DNA from: Lamellibrachia luymesi
Taxonomy: Eukaryota; Annelida; Polychaeta; Sabellida; Siboglinidae
Reading direction: 5' to 3'
Assembly (NCBI GenBank): GCA_009193005.1
Contig: SDWI01000149.1
Coordinates: forward strand, 225,221 to 289,220
DNA: 64,000 nt
Part shown: in pieces, positions 11,078 through 25,500 of the stretch
Position numbering within the stretch: the first letter of the stretch is position 1
Layout of the letters: each line of letters begins with the position of its first letter
Program-made: the position numbers and the translations under genes
The notes under the pieces: model-generated
Database searches by the model: none
Seen by the model: the letters and a program-made list of their open reading frames with translations, nothing else
What the model was told of the DNA's origin: nothing

Positions 11078-11723
11078 CATGGTATTCTAGTGAGACAACT
11101 TTAGTTTGATGTTCCAGTAATTATAGAAACACGCTTTTCTTTCACTTATATGTCATGTTCTTTACCATTCTGACAAAGTGGAATGTGTGAACGGGGGCAA
11201 CCAATATACCACTGAGGCAGACAACACAGTAGTACTTTTAAAAGTTCACTTTCCTTAAAATCTCTTCTTTACGACCTGAATTTTTAACCAGTGAAAAAAA
11301 TATATAAATTATGACAAAAATGTTCAACAATGGAAAAATATATATAAATAAGTTGACATCAAAATGGATGGCTCATTAGTACACAAATCAAAGTATTTAT
11401 GGTTGCTCAAGACAGAGAATACTCATGGCTGAGTAGCTGAATGACTTGCCAAGATAACAGACCACAGCGAGATGTCGACGACAAAGCTAGAATCTATAAA
11501 TGACAGTTTGTGATGACATTTAACCTGACAAGAATGCGACCACTGTTTATTTTGCCAGATATGCAACAAGTAATGGTTTCAAGGTGCTCAATACTATGTC
11601 ATATGGTGGAATTAATTTGGTTTCTTCGTAAAAATGTCAAAAATTATGCATAATTTATTTTGTGGCTGCAAAGATGCCAACTAGCTAACCGAGTCATAAT
11701 GAATAACGTAACCTATTAACTGA

Positions 11724-11868
11724 ATGAGTAGCTGAATGTGTAGCACGATACAGTAGCTGACTGTGCAGCATGACACAGTAGCTGAATGTGTAGCAAGACA
11801 CAGTAGGTGAATGTGTAGCAAGACATGGTAGCTGAATGTGTAGCAAGATGCAGTAGCTATAATAATCT
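11724..11868. repeat. Minisatellite, 25-bp unit
   Basis: About six copies of a 25-bp unit containing AGTAGCTGAATGTGTAGCA with scattered substitutions. It lies downstream of CMIP, in a possible distal 3' UTR. Confidence 0.85.
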
Positions 11869-12894
11869 CTGTGTGTAGCCAATTGAGGGCAAACCAATAC
11901 TGAAATGATTTCTACCCATCTGATCTCACTGGTAAAGCACCTGTTTTTTCATAAAAACAAACACCAGCAGTGTCTCCTGTCTGTGCACCGATGCTTGATT
12001 TCCACAAAAGCCTGTCCAGTGATGGGATTAGTGGAAATAATGCACACTACAGATTCATTAATGTCAATAGAAAGCAATAATCATTTACAAAATTCAGGCA
12101 CTTGAAGCAAGATTTCTCTTCTGCACAGATATCCTCAAAGATGTCAGTTTGATATGGTGTTTAATAGATTCAGTTGCTAACAACGTTCAGTTAAACTTAA
12201 TTGCGTGATGCGGGGGACAGAAGCCAGGTTTTAGTGTTTTCTTAAAGCACACAACTGCGAGACATCTGCAAGACAGTTCTACAAAGAATAATTGTACTAC
12301 ACATACAGTGGCGCACCGCAGCTTTTCCTCGGCTCACCACCACCAACAGTAACCATAACACAACTCAGTACATTCCCTGCGACTTCAGTGTTCCAGATGC
12401 ACTCATAGACAACCACAGCACACGTATTAGCTAAACACCATCGTAACCAGCATCTCAGACTGTTCAATTACACGATGGCAGACAATTAAATAAATAGAAA
12501 AAAAACATACACAATCTTCCGGCCTCGAATGGCCGTTTGTTACAAGAACTGTGCTTCATGATGACATAAAGCATAGCTCTAGAGTATATACGTCTGCTTG
12601 TTCCTACTGGCAAAGTGTGTAATGACCAGCGTACACACTAAATACACCGTGAAACATTGTTCAGTGAATGTGGGGCTTCGTGCAACACATGCTCCTGGTG
12701 GCAATGCTGCTCTAGATGGATTAGGTAAACGCTCTAGGAAATCACACATTGTTCCAGCTAACCAATGTATACGGCATCACCAAACCAAGTAACATTTGCT
12801 GTCACAACAATCTACTCAAGTCTCAACTAAAACTGCTGTTAGAGCAAACTGCAATATCTGGTCGGAAAAGTCGGTACATCACAGCTACTGGAAT

Positions 12895-13160
12895 TCAATT
12901 CCACCATCAATGACAGCAGATATCTTTATGTATTCACCTTCACTGTCAATGACAACAGAGATCATTACAAACTCCTCCACTGTTAATGACAGCAGAAATC
13001 TTCACAAACAATTCCACTGTCAATGACAGCAGAGATCTTCACAAACACCTTCACCATCACTGACAGCAGATAGCTTCACAAACACCAACATCACTGACGG
13101 CAGAGATCTTCACAAACACCTCCATCATCACTGACAGCAGAGATCTTCACATTTCTGCCA
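12895..13160. repeat. Minisatellite, about 37-bp unit, probable CMIP 3' UTR
   Basis: About seven diverged units built on TCAATGACAGCAGAGATC followed by TTCACAAACA. It starts about 450 nt past the CMIP stop codon. On the minus strand there is no AATAAA between the stop and this array, so it is probably transcribed. Candidate poly(A) signals on the minus strand are ATTAAA at 12165-12160 and AATAAA at 11659-11654 and 10687-10682. Confidence 0.7.
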
Positions 13161-13607
13161 TCAACCACCTCTTGTGAGCACTCTTCCAATTGTTTCCCCG
13201 ACTCCCACAAACTCCTGCAAACCTAGTGTACTGTCGTGACAGCATCTGGCAAAATCATGTGTATATGATAAATATCAAGCAGCCTTGTAGTGCAACACGT
13301 ACGCCTGTGCCAAACTACCAACATTTCAAGACAGTGACACAAGACGTTGCGTGTGGGACACACCAGTGACAAAACTGAAGATGATCAGTTAGACACGAGA
13401 CTCTCATGTGAACAGTATCCCTGCAGCCTGCTGCAGTCCATCTGTCCAGCAGCACAGTGGGATGCCAGCAACGTCACTGCTTGGATGCAGTCAAAATCTC
13501 GGCTGTCCCAAAGCTCTGACATAGGCATGCCAACACCACGGCGGTGGTCCTGTTGTAGCTGCCTTCTAAACAAAAGGGGCATTCTATGCACGCCGACAGT
13601 AGCCAGT

Positions 13608-13661
13608 CTACCAGGCATCTGTGTATCTGACATCACACTCCTGCAGACCTGGCAGTTTGTC
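13608..13661 (-). CDS. CMIP: CMIP coding exon 18 (terminal)
   Basis: Encodes DKLPGLQECDVRYTDAW and a TAG stop. The acceptor is GTTTTGTAG. The C-terminal V-R-Y-T-(D/E)-A-W matches the end of vertebrate CMIP. The 3' UTR follows below 13608; its end is not fixed. Confidence 0.95.
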   Translation of the reverse strand, partial: DKLPGLQECDVRYTDAW

Positions 13662-16600
13662 CTACAAAACATGCATGCACACCATATACAAGTATATTTA
13701 TAGTAACATTATGATTACTAGGTTGTCATTCATGTATACGAGTAACAAGTACATCTGTGAGAAACTTAATACTATTGCACTAATACGATCGTTTGGGGTA
13801 AATTTACATAAAAGCCAATGACTTCGTATTTACCCCCTTCAAACATTGTATGCACATTTATATGTGCTGTTCTGCAGATATATATAATTACATGTATAGC
13901 ATTAATATGTAAATGTGGGTATAGTTATATATACTTGTTTGTCTTGTAGTGTTGCAAATGTTAGAATAAATGAATGAATCAATGAATACTTCAAGCAGCT
14001 TTACCACTTTGCAAAATATTTGTTAAGGTGTTCTGTAAGTGCTGCCCCCAACCGATTAGAATATCCAGGTCCCTTATATTCACAAAACACTGTAGAAATA
14101 CTGAATATAGCGAGTATAAACCAACAAAAAAAGTTATGTAAGGAAACTTCACATAAAGTCAATCATCAGACAAAGTAGGGAATAGATTCATTTAAAACTC
14201 AGAAGATAGGAGGTGGTGCTGTAGAAGCCCAAAGTAGTAACATTCAGTAGAAACATAAGCAAATGCTAGCATCATATATCGTTAAAACTGTTTTAGGGTT
14301 CTACTTCTTATTTTAGGGTTCTACTTCTTATTTATGTCGATGGCTCTGTGTATTCTTCCAAATCACAGAAATGGGGTGTTTAAAACATATTGCTGTAATC
14401 TATAACTACCCCAATGTGCCCTACCTTAATTCCCTCGAAGGTCAGGGCTGATAGGTGTGTGCTGTTCAGATTCAGTTTCCTTAGGTTCTTCATAGCTGCA
14501 ACACAACAAGAGTTGACATCACGTACAATTATTCACAGCTAGGTAAATATGTTAATGTTGTTATTTGTGTTATCCTCGAGATAAAAGTATGTATTTAATT
14601 TTTTTAAATGCTTCTTTATGTCAAAGTCCAATGTTTTGTGCTAGTTTCCCGCCATGACATCAAATGTCAAGGTGCAGAATGTAAAGATTTCTTCATGTTT
14701 TTGTTGAAATAAAGAAGACCAAGACAGGATGGGAGGACTGTGTGAAGACAGATTTGCCGTGAGTGGGAGCGGAGAATGAGAACGAGAGATGGGGGAGTGG
14801 AGACGGGTTATGGAGACAGCAGTGAAACGGGATCAGTGATGAAAGAAGTAAAACAAATATTGTCGACCGATATCAAATGCAGCCTCATCCGAGACTTCAG
14901 GGTTAAAGAGGAGAGCAACATTTACACAGCAAAACTGCAGACGTAATTTCTATATAACAAAGAGAGCAGCTTATAAAATTTGTCAGCAAAGAGACATTAA
15001 GAACAGACAAAGTCACCCGTTAATCTGATATTAATTACTTTTAACTAGCCCAGTTGCCCAGTGTTGCGCGGGAGAAAAGGCAAGAGCTTATGACTCCTTG
15101 CACCACCCAGTCAAGTCTTATGACTCCTTGCACCACCCAGTCAAGTCTTATGACTCCTTGCACCACCCAGGCAAGTCTTATGACTCCTTGCACCACCCAG
15201 TCTAGTCTTATGACTCCTTGCACCACCCAGTCGTCTTATGACTCCTTGCACCACCCAGTCTAGTCTTATGACTCCTTGCACCACCCAGTCTAGTCTTATG
15301 ACTCCTTGCACCACCCAGTCTAGTTTTGGTAGTGCAATGGCAATGACATCTTCGTGCCACAAAATCACATACAACTGCTGGTATCACGAAGTGTTCAATG
15401 GACGTTTGACGTAGATCACGTAACAATGGTAGAAACATGCGCTGGTTCCTTCAATGTAATACCCACCTGCGGGGGAATTTCTAATGTTTTTATGTATAAA
15501 CCATCACAATGGGTCCCCGGGCACACATACAAAAACTTCAGCCTCATACGTATGAAACTGACGGAGATACGAGGGAACAGACAGAATCACAAACTACTTT
15601 ATTATATAGAAAATGTACTAACAATGCACAGGAAGAAAACAACGTGTAAAATGTTCATGTGCGTTGTGAACAGGCTAACTACTGCACTCACAGGCGATAC
15701 TGCCGAGGCCCTTGTCTGTAACAGGCGTCTCACAGAGGTTGAGGACCTGCAGCTTCTGAAGGTGCTCAGACAACAACTGGAGGCCAGAGTCACCAAACTG
15801 TCAACAGATGATACACCTGTGATGGAGTGTCACCAAAATGTCACCATATAACACACCGGTAATTGAATCACCAACTGCCAATGTACACTATGACTATGAT
15901 GCAGCATCACAACATTATCAGCAATATGGTAGATACAGCATCAGCAAACTGTCACCACAGCAAAGATGACGAGTTACCAATTATGTATATACAACACAGC
16001 ACTGTTGTGTGTTGGCAATGTTACATGTCAACACACATCACTGCTGGGTATTGGCAATGTTACATGTCAACACACATCACTGCTGGGTGTTAGCAATTTG
16101 ATGTCAACACATATCACTGCTGAGTGTTGGCAATTTGATGTCAACACACATCACTGCTGGGTGTTGGCAATGTTATATGTCAACACACATCACTGCTGGG
16201 TGTTGGCAATGTCATATGTCAACATACATCAATGCTGGGTGTATGCAATGTTATATGTCAACACACATCACTGCTGGGTGTATGCAATGTTATATGTCAA
16301 CACACATCACTGCTGGGTGTATGCAAATGTTGATTATATGTCAACACATCACTTCACATCAATCTGTAAATCTAACGTAAAAATTCTGATTTCAGCAACT
16401 GAACGAAACGAAAACAGGTAACTTAAAGGTACTTAATCAATTTGATTTTTTTTTAAGTCTCATTTCAAATTAATTTTGCAAAAAACCAAAATTACCTAGT
16501 ATCCACTGCAACTTGCTAGTTCATTTGTGCAACTTTTGTATGCTTGTTCAAGCATTAACTAAAGTGAAAACTGAAATGCTGAAAAATCACGATTTTGTTC

Positions 16601-19600
16601 CTTGGTGAAATTTCATTGTCTTTGTCATGTGATCAGCGAGAAGATCGAGGTCACGCTCATGAACAGCACTGACCTATAGTGTTTACCATTTTGGATATCC
16701 ACTATTTTGATCCTCACCAGATCTAATGACTAAAGTCAATTCTTTTGATGATTTGAACAAAAGCAGGCATTTTTTCATTAAATCAACTGCGGATGTTGCT
16801 TAAGTTATTCAAACACTACATATATTTGGATACCAATGAACCGGATTTGTGATAGGCTAAATCAGTTGAGGAGGGAGTTTTAAACACATGCTGAGATTGT
16901 GCGAATGTAATTTGTAGCATAAGGTTTTTAATCATGTTAAACCAGCACAGGCAGTGAAGCAGATATTCTAGCAGACCTGCTCAGCAGTGTAACCATGAAC
17001 GAATTGTTCTCTGCTGACCAGAGAGAAGCAACACTCACTTGTGTAGACCAGAGGTTAAGGTATCGCAACGAAGGAAGCTTGATGAGTTCCTTCGCACACT
17101 CGCTGGTCACCTGGGTGAAGGCGAGACTGAGACACTCAAGGTTGCCGAAGGAGCCAGAACTGAGCATCTTGGCGAGGTCAGCATCTGTAGACTTGGATGG
17201 CAGTGTCAATTTGCGAGGGCCACCTTTCTGCTGCTGTAACACATATTGTCAACATCTGTCCTTCTCATATTATCTACACATCTGCCCTCATATTATTTAC
17301 ACAATGTCAGCAACTTTCCTTCTCAATAAATACCAACATCTGTTCTTCTAATATTATGTAGACAGTGTCTGCACAGTGTCACAATCTGTCCATCTCATAC
17401 ACTATACACAATTTAACAAAATTGCCGTCCAAAGCAGGAGCCCCAGACAAGGAAGCCATTGGCTTATCGAGTCCAACAATTTTTCATCTATGGGTAACTC
17501 GCCCTTCTGAGATATATGTCAATTTTGTTTTTAAATATATATTCACTATGCTAGCATTTACACAATCTGTAGATAATGTTTCCAGTCCCTGAGTGAGACT
17601 GGTGATAGGGTTGTGGAGTGTTTAACCTACAGTTGACAAACCACATACCAGTTCGCGCAGCTGTATTTGTCGGTCACACAGGTCTGCGTACATGCGCTTG
17701 CCTACAGACGTGCTCTGTAGAGTTGTGATGATCTGCAGCTTTAAGTCAGAACTCTCGAGTATGTCATACTCCAGCATCGCACACAGCACCTGCAGAACAC
17801 CAGTCGTTGCAGTACATGGGTGTCACCAGCCGCACACAAACAATCTGCCTCCCACAGTCAGTCTGCCAACCAAGCACCCACATGCAGCCAGGCAACAAAA
17901 ATAAAAATCAGACCCGTCTACCAACCACCCACATGCAGCCAGGCAACAAAAATAAAAATCAGACCGTCTACCAACCATCCACATGCAGCCAGGCAACAAA
18001 AATAAAAATCAGACTGTCTACCAACCACCCACATGCAGCCAGGCAACAAAAGTAAAAATCAGACTGTCTATCAACCACCGACATGCAGCCAGCCAACACC
18101 AATAAAAAATCAGACTGTCTACCAACCACCGCATACAGCCAGCCAACACCAAAAAAAAATCAGACTGTCTACCAACCAACCAACAGCAGCTCAACATGCA
18201 GCCAACCAACAAGCCAATTATGCACATACAGCCAGCCAACACAAATCAAAAACCAGACTGTCTACCAACCACCACATGCAGCCAGCCAGCACCAATAAAA
18301 AATCAGACTGTCTACCAACTACCCACATACAGCCAGCCAACACCAATCAAAAATCAGACTGTCTACCAACCACCGAATACAGCCAGCCAACACCAATAAA
18401 AAATCAGACTGTCTACCAACCAACCAACCAACAGCAGCTCAACATCCAGCCAACCAACAAGCCAATTATGCAGCTACAGCCACCCAAGGGTGGTAGTAGT
18501 ACTACACTACCCCTGGCAGATTGACCTGTTGAAACATGGATTTGTCAGTTTATCCCACACCATGTGCGGATGTACGCTGAATCATTTGTACTTTGACCCA
18601 CTTCCTGTCTTGGTGGACATGTTTCTGGGAACTAGATGCACTTGCGCCCAAACTTCAGACCGTGCCACGAAACAGCCATCATTATCTGTCCGACCAGCAA
18701 CGACGGGTCCACTACCAACTAAAGTTAAGTTCCTATATGCGAGCCTTGTTAATCTGAACGGGCAATATTATTGGTTAACACAGCAACTGAAAAATCAGTG
18801 TTTCAACAGGTTGATCTGCCAGCGGTACTGATGTAGTCAGAAGCCCCTGGTGGCGAGGTTGATTCCAACTAAATAGCCCATCAACCACCCACCATACATG
18901 CTCTTAACACCCCATCCCTCTTGCATGGCTTGTATGCTTCTAAAAACTTCACAATCAGCTGCATGCAGAAGCTTATGACAGGGTTACTGAATGATCAAAC
19001 TTTGCTAGGGCACATAAAAATACCGCCGATAACCTGATCCTCTGCACAATGCACTGTCACACAGTAGTAAGAAATGAATGGAAGAGATGCTTACATCCAT
19101 GGCAGCCTCATTTTCCCGCAGTGCCAGCAGCATGCATGGGTTGATCATCTTGCACATGCCAGTGAGGAACTTCTTCCTTCGACAGCAGCAGCCGATTAAA
19201 CAGCGCAGCTGAAACATAAACCACCACAATGTTCCGTCTTTTGCTCACTACTTTTATTTAGTTATCTATGCTGCTGCACCAACTTTGTCTCCATAGTGCA
19301 AGGTGAGTGACCTATACTTCACTGATATGTTGTTGCACTGACCTGGGCAGTAGCTTTATGTGACTACCAGTCTAGGTAAATCAGGTGTTATCCTAGTAAA
19401 GACAAAACTGCATACACCCTCTACAGCACAGGAAGTGTGACAAATCACCCACTAGCTTCCAGTTCCAACCCACCAGCTCCGGCCCACCAGCTCCAGCCCA
19501 CCAGCTCCGGCCCACCAGATCCAGCCCACCAGCTCCAACCCACCAGCTCCAGCCCACCAGCTCCAGCACACCAGCTTCAACCCACCAGCTCTGGTCCACC

Positions 19601-22559
19601 AGCTCTAGACCCAAGACCCAACTACAGTGGACTCCACTTAACAGAATCACGGATAAAAGAATTAGCCAATTAGAAGAATTCTTTTATATACCCGCTGGGT
19701 TAAAAGGCGCCACTTAATATAATCATGTCCACCCCTGCCCCAATGCTTTTTGACAAGAAAAACGATACATTGTATAAATGCTCTGTATGTTGAGGAAAGG
19801 CTTTTATTTCTGTGGGTGGCCTTTCCACTTTTAAACCAATTTGAGCATGCTGAATTAATGAGAACTTGCCTCAAGCACACATTGACAGTTTCTTCACTAT
19901 GCAGTAATTCAGCATGGATGAAATAAAACTCAATTGTTTGACATATATTCACTTCCACTTCGTCCCATTCCCACCCGGAAATTCACTTATGTGAAGCAGT
20001 TGCTTAATATAATCAAATTACTCGGGCCTGATGTGATTTTTCTATCAAGTGAAATCCACTGCATTGTGTAGATACAGAATATACACAGATACCATTATTA
20101 TTAATAGTACAACAATTTATAAAGCACTATATATCTGGGACCAGCCCGTTCACAGGCACATACAAAACATAGCGCAATTATAAAATAATAAATATATATC
20201 ATAGTTAAATATACATTAAAAATAGTGTTCAATTAAGATTAATAAATAAATAAACAAAATACCATGATGCCGTAGAGTTGGCCTTCATCGTCACAAGCGA
20301 TACCACCTGGACAGTAGAGATGGAACCATCCCTCACGCCCTTCTCGCACCCCCAGCAGAGTCTGGTGGACCTCACAGCGCTGGTCTGTACTCAGGTTGTC
20401 AATCGTTGGCTTCATGTGACTGCACGAAAAGCCACAAGTGAAATAATATCTGTGTTCATTGTTACATGCATTCACAATTTAGATTAGGCAGGAAATACTT
20501 TCCTAGGGCAACACATTTTAGGTCATACACTTATCCTAAATAAGGACAATAAATAGCAATAAATAGTATTGATGTATGCACGAGTGATGCCATCAATCGC
20601 TGATTCTGCTACCTGAGACCTTAGTTCCAAAACTTGCTGCCACGTTTTGGCTGGATGTGTGTATTACCAAAGAATATCTCAACAAATGGAGACCTCCTGT
20701 ATGTCCTGCGTGCAGGAAATAATTATTGTTTTTAACTTTCAGAGGAAAAATGTATGCAACTCACAGAGTAAAGAGCTCATGGGCCAGCGCACTGAAACAC
20801 CACAAACAATATCAATATGTAGACGTAGTAAAATAAACAAAAGTATCTATATTTATTTTCATTTACATGAACAATGTGCAGTACAGATATGGTATAATTT
20901 GGAGTAGATTTCTCAAATCAAACAAAATATGCAGAGACCTAAAATGTCAACTGACAATTAAAGGAACATTTGCATAACTTGTAAAAATATTACTACAGCT
21001 AACATACTCTCGAGTGCCAAATAAGCGTCCCTATACGTGTATTTATTTGGTGAAAATTTTCACCCTATACACACCTTATTTGGCACTATAACAGTTATTA
21101 GATTTAGACATTTATGCCGGCCTATATTCTCCGATAATCGTGGCTAATTCTGGAGCTCCATGTGGCTCCCTCTGATGGCCAAGTTGTCATCCATTTGAAC
21201 GACAGTCATGAATTTAGCTGGAATTTGTGTTTCCGAGGATCCTAGATTTTGATCCCGAAACATTAGGCCTTCAGATTTCTTAGGTGAATCAGTCGGAATT
21301 CTTAGTTCTCGGGAGCTCAACACGGTATATTTTTAAAACGCCATTATCACCGCAAAAACCGACTGTAAATGGCCACAATGCGCAGCACCTCAAACCGGTT
21401 GTAACTGACTGGCGGCGGTTTCCCTTAAACCGGCTTACGTATTCAATTCAATAAAACTTTAATGTCCATTTAAAAACGGAAAATTCCCCATTTTTTTGCA
21501 GATATAATATGCGGTTACTATATCTGCGGTGACGCGATGCGAATATGCACAAAGTTTATGCATATTCAGCAGGAAAAAACCCGATATACACAGCGATTCG
21601 CATAGTTTACTAAGGATGCCTTCACATCGAATCAAACAATTTTGCTTCGGTGCTAAAAAAGACAAATCTACTAGCGCACTATAGTATTATTTGTTTTGAA
21701 CTATTTGCCCCCCAATGCTGTTATTCGGCACTATACTATTAAATTTGACCAATTTACCACCCTATACTCCAGAGAATGCATGAACCGCTATGATATGTAG
21801 GGAATGACTGTAGTAGGTTCACTTACTCATACGGGAATGGTATTGGCTGCAGCAGACTGCCCAGGTGCGGCCTCCAGTCTTCGAACTCGGACCTGCCAGA
21901 TTCACACAAATAATGTAAACATTTCAACAAGATCATAGACAAATAGACTACAGAGTTCATTTAAGGTTGATCACACATGTAATGTACATATGCGTAAAAG
22001 ATCATACAAAAATATTACAAGATTATACCATACACTTATTGAACGATATTGGATTTTATGCATTAGTTGCTTCAGAATGTTGTATTGAGCTTGCAATACA
22101 ACAATCTGAAGCAATGAGCGCAAACAATCCAGTATCATCCAATATGGTATATATTATATGGGTTCATAACTAACATTTCAGCACATTTAATGCAATAAAA
22201 TGCAGGTATGGGTCAAATATTATTTTTATTTATATTTTCGCATTTCAGCTGCATCATAGCATTTCAGCTGCATCATAGGTATTTTTCAACCTCACAGGTT
22301 GGCCTAGATTATATATATAATATATATATATATATGTTTTTTTAAGGTTCAGCTCACACGGGCAGTGCAACATTTCATACAGACATAGGCAAACAGGTTT
22401 TTACTTTTATCAGGCGCATTACTGTGCATTACATACACAACACAATACTTGTTTATTTAGTTTTGAATTTCACACGGGCATGGAGGGTTTTTGCACGGGC
22501 AAATATATATATACCAATACATATAAATATGTATANTATATATACATATGTATATGTAC

Positions 22560-22596
<37 letters not shown>

Positions 22597-25500
22597 TATA
22601 CGTATACATATACATATACGCACATATGCAGCTACATGGTCAGTGACACCACAGTTGTTATTCCTAGTCAAACACTGCTCAACATTTGTACAGTGAATCA
22701 CTTACATAGAACTAAATATTGCGAGGTATGTGATGAGTCTTGAGTCCCTTTCACCACTCTCCGCGTCCATGTCATTCACCTGGTTCTCCATGGCACTACA
22801 ACAACAACTAATTCACCTTGTTCTCCATGGCACAACAACAACTCATTTACCTTGTTCTCCATGGTACTACAACAACAACTCATTCACCTTGTTTTCCATG
22901 GCACTACAACAACAACAACTCATTCACCTTGTTTTCCATGGCACTACAACAACAACTCATTCACCTTGTTCTCCATGGCACTACAACTCATTCACCTTGT
23001 TCTCCATGGCATTACAACAACAACTCATTCACCTGGTTCTCCATGGCACTATAACAACAACAACAACAACTCATTCACCTTGTTCTCAATGGCACTACAA
23101 CAACAACTAATTCAGCTGATTCTCCATGGCATTACAACAACAACTCATTCACCTGGTTCTCCATGGCACTACAACAACAACAACTCATTCACCTGGTTCT
23201 CCATGGCATTACAACAACAACAACAACACATACAGCACTCAAACACAAAATTATAAGCTTCATCAGCAAGACTTGGTTGACAACTGTGTAATGTTTGGTT
23301 GACATATCGGCACATGTGGCACTGTTGACAAATGGCTGGTGTTTGAAGCAGTTTACATGTGTGGTAGTGCCATGTGAACTACATAATGAGCAGCGGATTG
23401 GTGTACTCACGCCTTCCTCTCTTCGTAACAGTTGTAGATGGCAGCGAGACAGACGGCCACGAGGTTGGGCAGCACTCGCGGGTGAGGACAGCTGCTCGCC
23501 GGGCCGTGCATACTGCAAACAAACACAGGCTGCCGACACACTGCATACACACAATGGCAGTGTTCTCAATAACTTGTGACGTAGAAGGCAGAAATAAAAC
23601 GTAGGAGGCCCATTGAGTTGAATGTCAAAGACTCTGCACAAACTTTTGAAGAGTGGGTGCAGCCAACTTGCTGCACGCCCACTCCCAGTAAAATGTTGAA
23701 TAAACACGTAAACTGGCGATCGTTTGCAAAGTACTTTACATTTACTTTACATCACATTTACTTTACATCACTATCAGAAAAAGGGAGAGACTGGGTCTGG
23801 GGGAAATGATCAGGTGCTACTTGAAAACATTTAAATAATTATAATTAAATAAACCACCCCAATGTCAACGAGCTATTCACTACAAAGACGAGCACTCTTA
23901 GCTTCCAGCCTCTAGATCCATAACTGATCAACAGCGGCTTCCAGCATGTCGTCAATGAAACTCCCACAAATTACGTCATGTCAACAAGTTCAAACTAAAT
24001 GGTTAGACAGCATTTTGCTATCATGTTAGAAGTTAGAGTGACCGTAGTGGACTTAGCGGACGTGACAATAATAAATGGCCAGTTGTTTCACTTGTTTGAT
24101 TAAACGTACTGGTCCAAAGAGTAGTTTCTTTTCACATTTATTTTATGATGACGAATTGTAGGGTGAAAATACAGGACTTATTGGATAACTAGACAGCTCA
24201 AAAGTCTTAGTAGACTGGCAGCCACCTCTTAAAGGGAAACAAGTCATGGTTTTGGGTCTATGCACCTGTAACAGTTACTAAAACATAACCATTTGTAAGT
24301 ACAATTAAGAATATCATGAGAGTAAAAATCTAGCAATATCACTTGCCAAATGAAAATATATTTGTATACACCTATTCCTATATTTGCCAATACGATATAG
24401 CTATGCTGTTTGCATCCAAACTCAACTTATGAAACATATTTTGGCCTTTGTTTACTAAACTAGTCCTCTTTCTGACAAAATAACACATTTGTTTGAGACT
24501 GCATTGGTTCTGTGTATGGCGGCCTCCCTTAGGTACTTTTTTCCTCATAACATGCTAGGAAAATTACTATTGAAATAAACAACATTACCACAGATAATCA
24601 CCCAGCACTAACGTTGCATGTCGCCAAATTATCCTTTAAAAAACCAGTCCTTTGGGAAATCCAAAATACTAATGATGTTTCCACAGTAATGACCACGTGT
24701 GCTTCGAGTAAGTGCACACCACAGATAATCACCCGGCACTAATGTCGTATGTTGTCAATTCATCCTTTAAAAAAACCAGTCCTTTGGGAAATCCCCAACT
24801 TCTTGGAAACACTGATGTAACAACCGCATGTGCTTCAAGTAAGCACGCACTTAGAACCAGCATAAATTCGTTCACTGTGAACATGGAACATATCGTCTGG
24901 TTACTGTGATTCCAGTACATTGCAGTACGATGCCTACCTAAATTAACTTGTTGTTAATCTGTGGCCAAGTGTATTTTTGACACAAACCCTTCATCAATCG
25001 TAATTCAAATTTGGGTAATGTTGCCTATATGTAAGAGGCGTTCATATGCCAAATTGCAGCTTAGTAAGTGTTGTAGTTTTTTTTTTAAAGTTAAATTATG
25101 TAACGTTTCCTGGTTGTTAGTGATAATAGAAATGTCAATAGATACGCTTATCATGCTTGGAATGTGACGTTTTTTTCTTGCGTTTTATGTATTGTTAACA
25201 AAACATAACGCCCATTTCTAATACTGACATGTCCCCTTAATTTTGCCACCACAAAGCCCTTGAACCTACATTTGCATCGTGTTGTGGTCTATCAAGATCA
25301 TATTATGCCAGCCCAGTGTCCGGGCACAGGATCAGTTGTTTACATGTGCATAAGATCATTTGATTGGCCCGTTATCTTTAGGCTGTCATTCAGCTTTTCC
25401 ATAACTTATTCATGGTGGTGTAGTAGATGTAATTCTTTTATGTTAAAATTTTTTCTCAAAGTTATCAATGACACTGTCATTAATTTTATTTATTTGGGGA

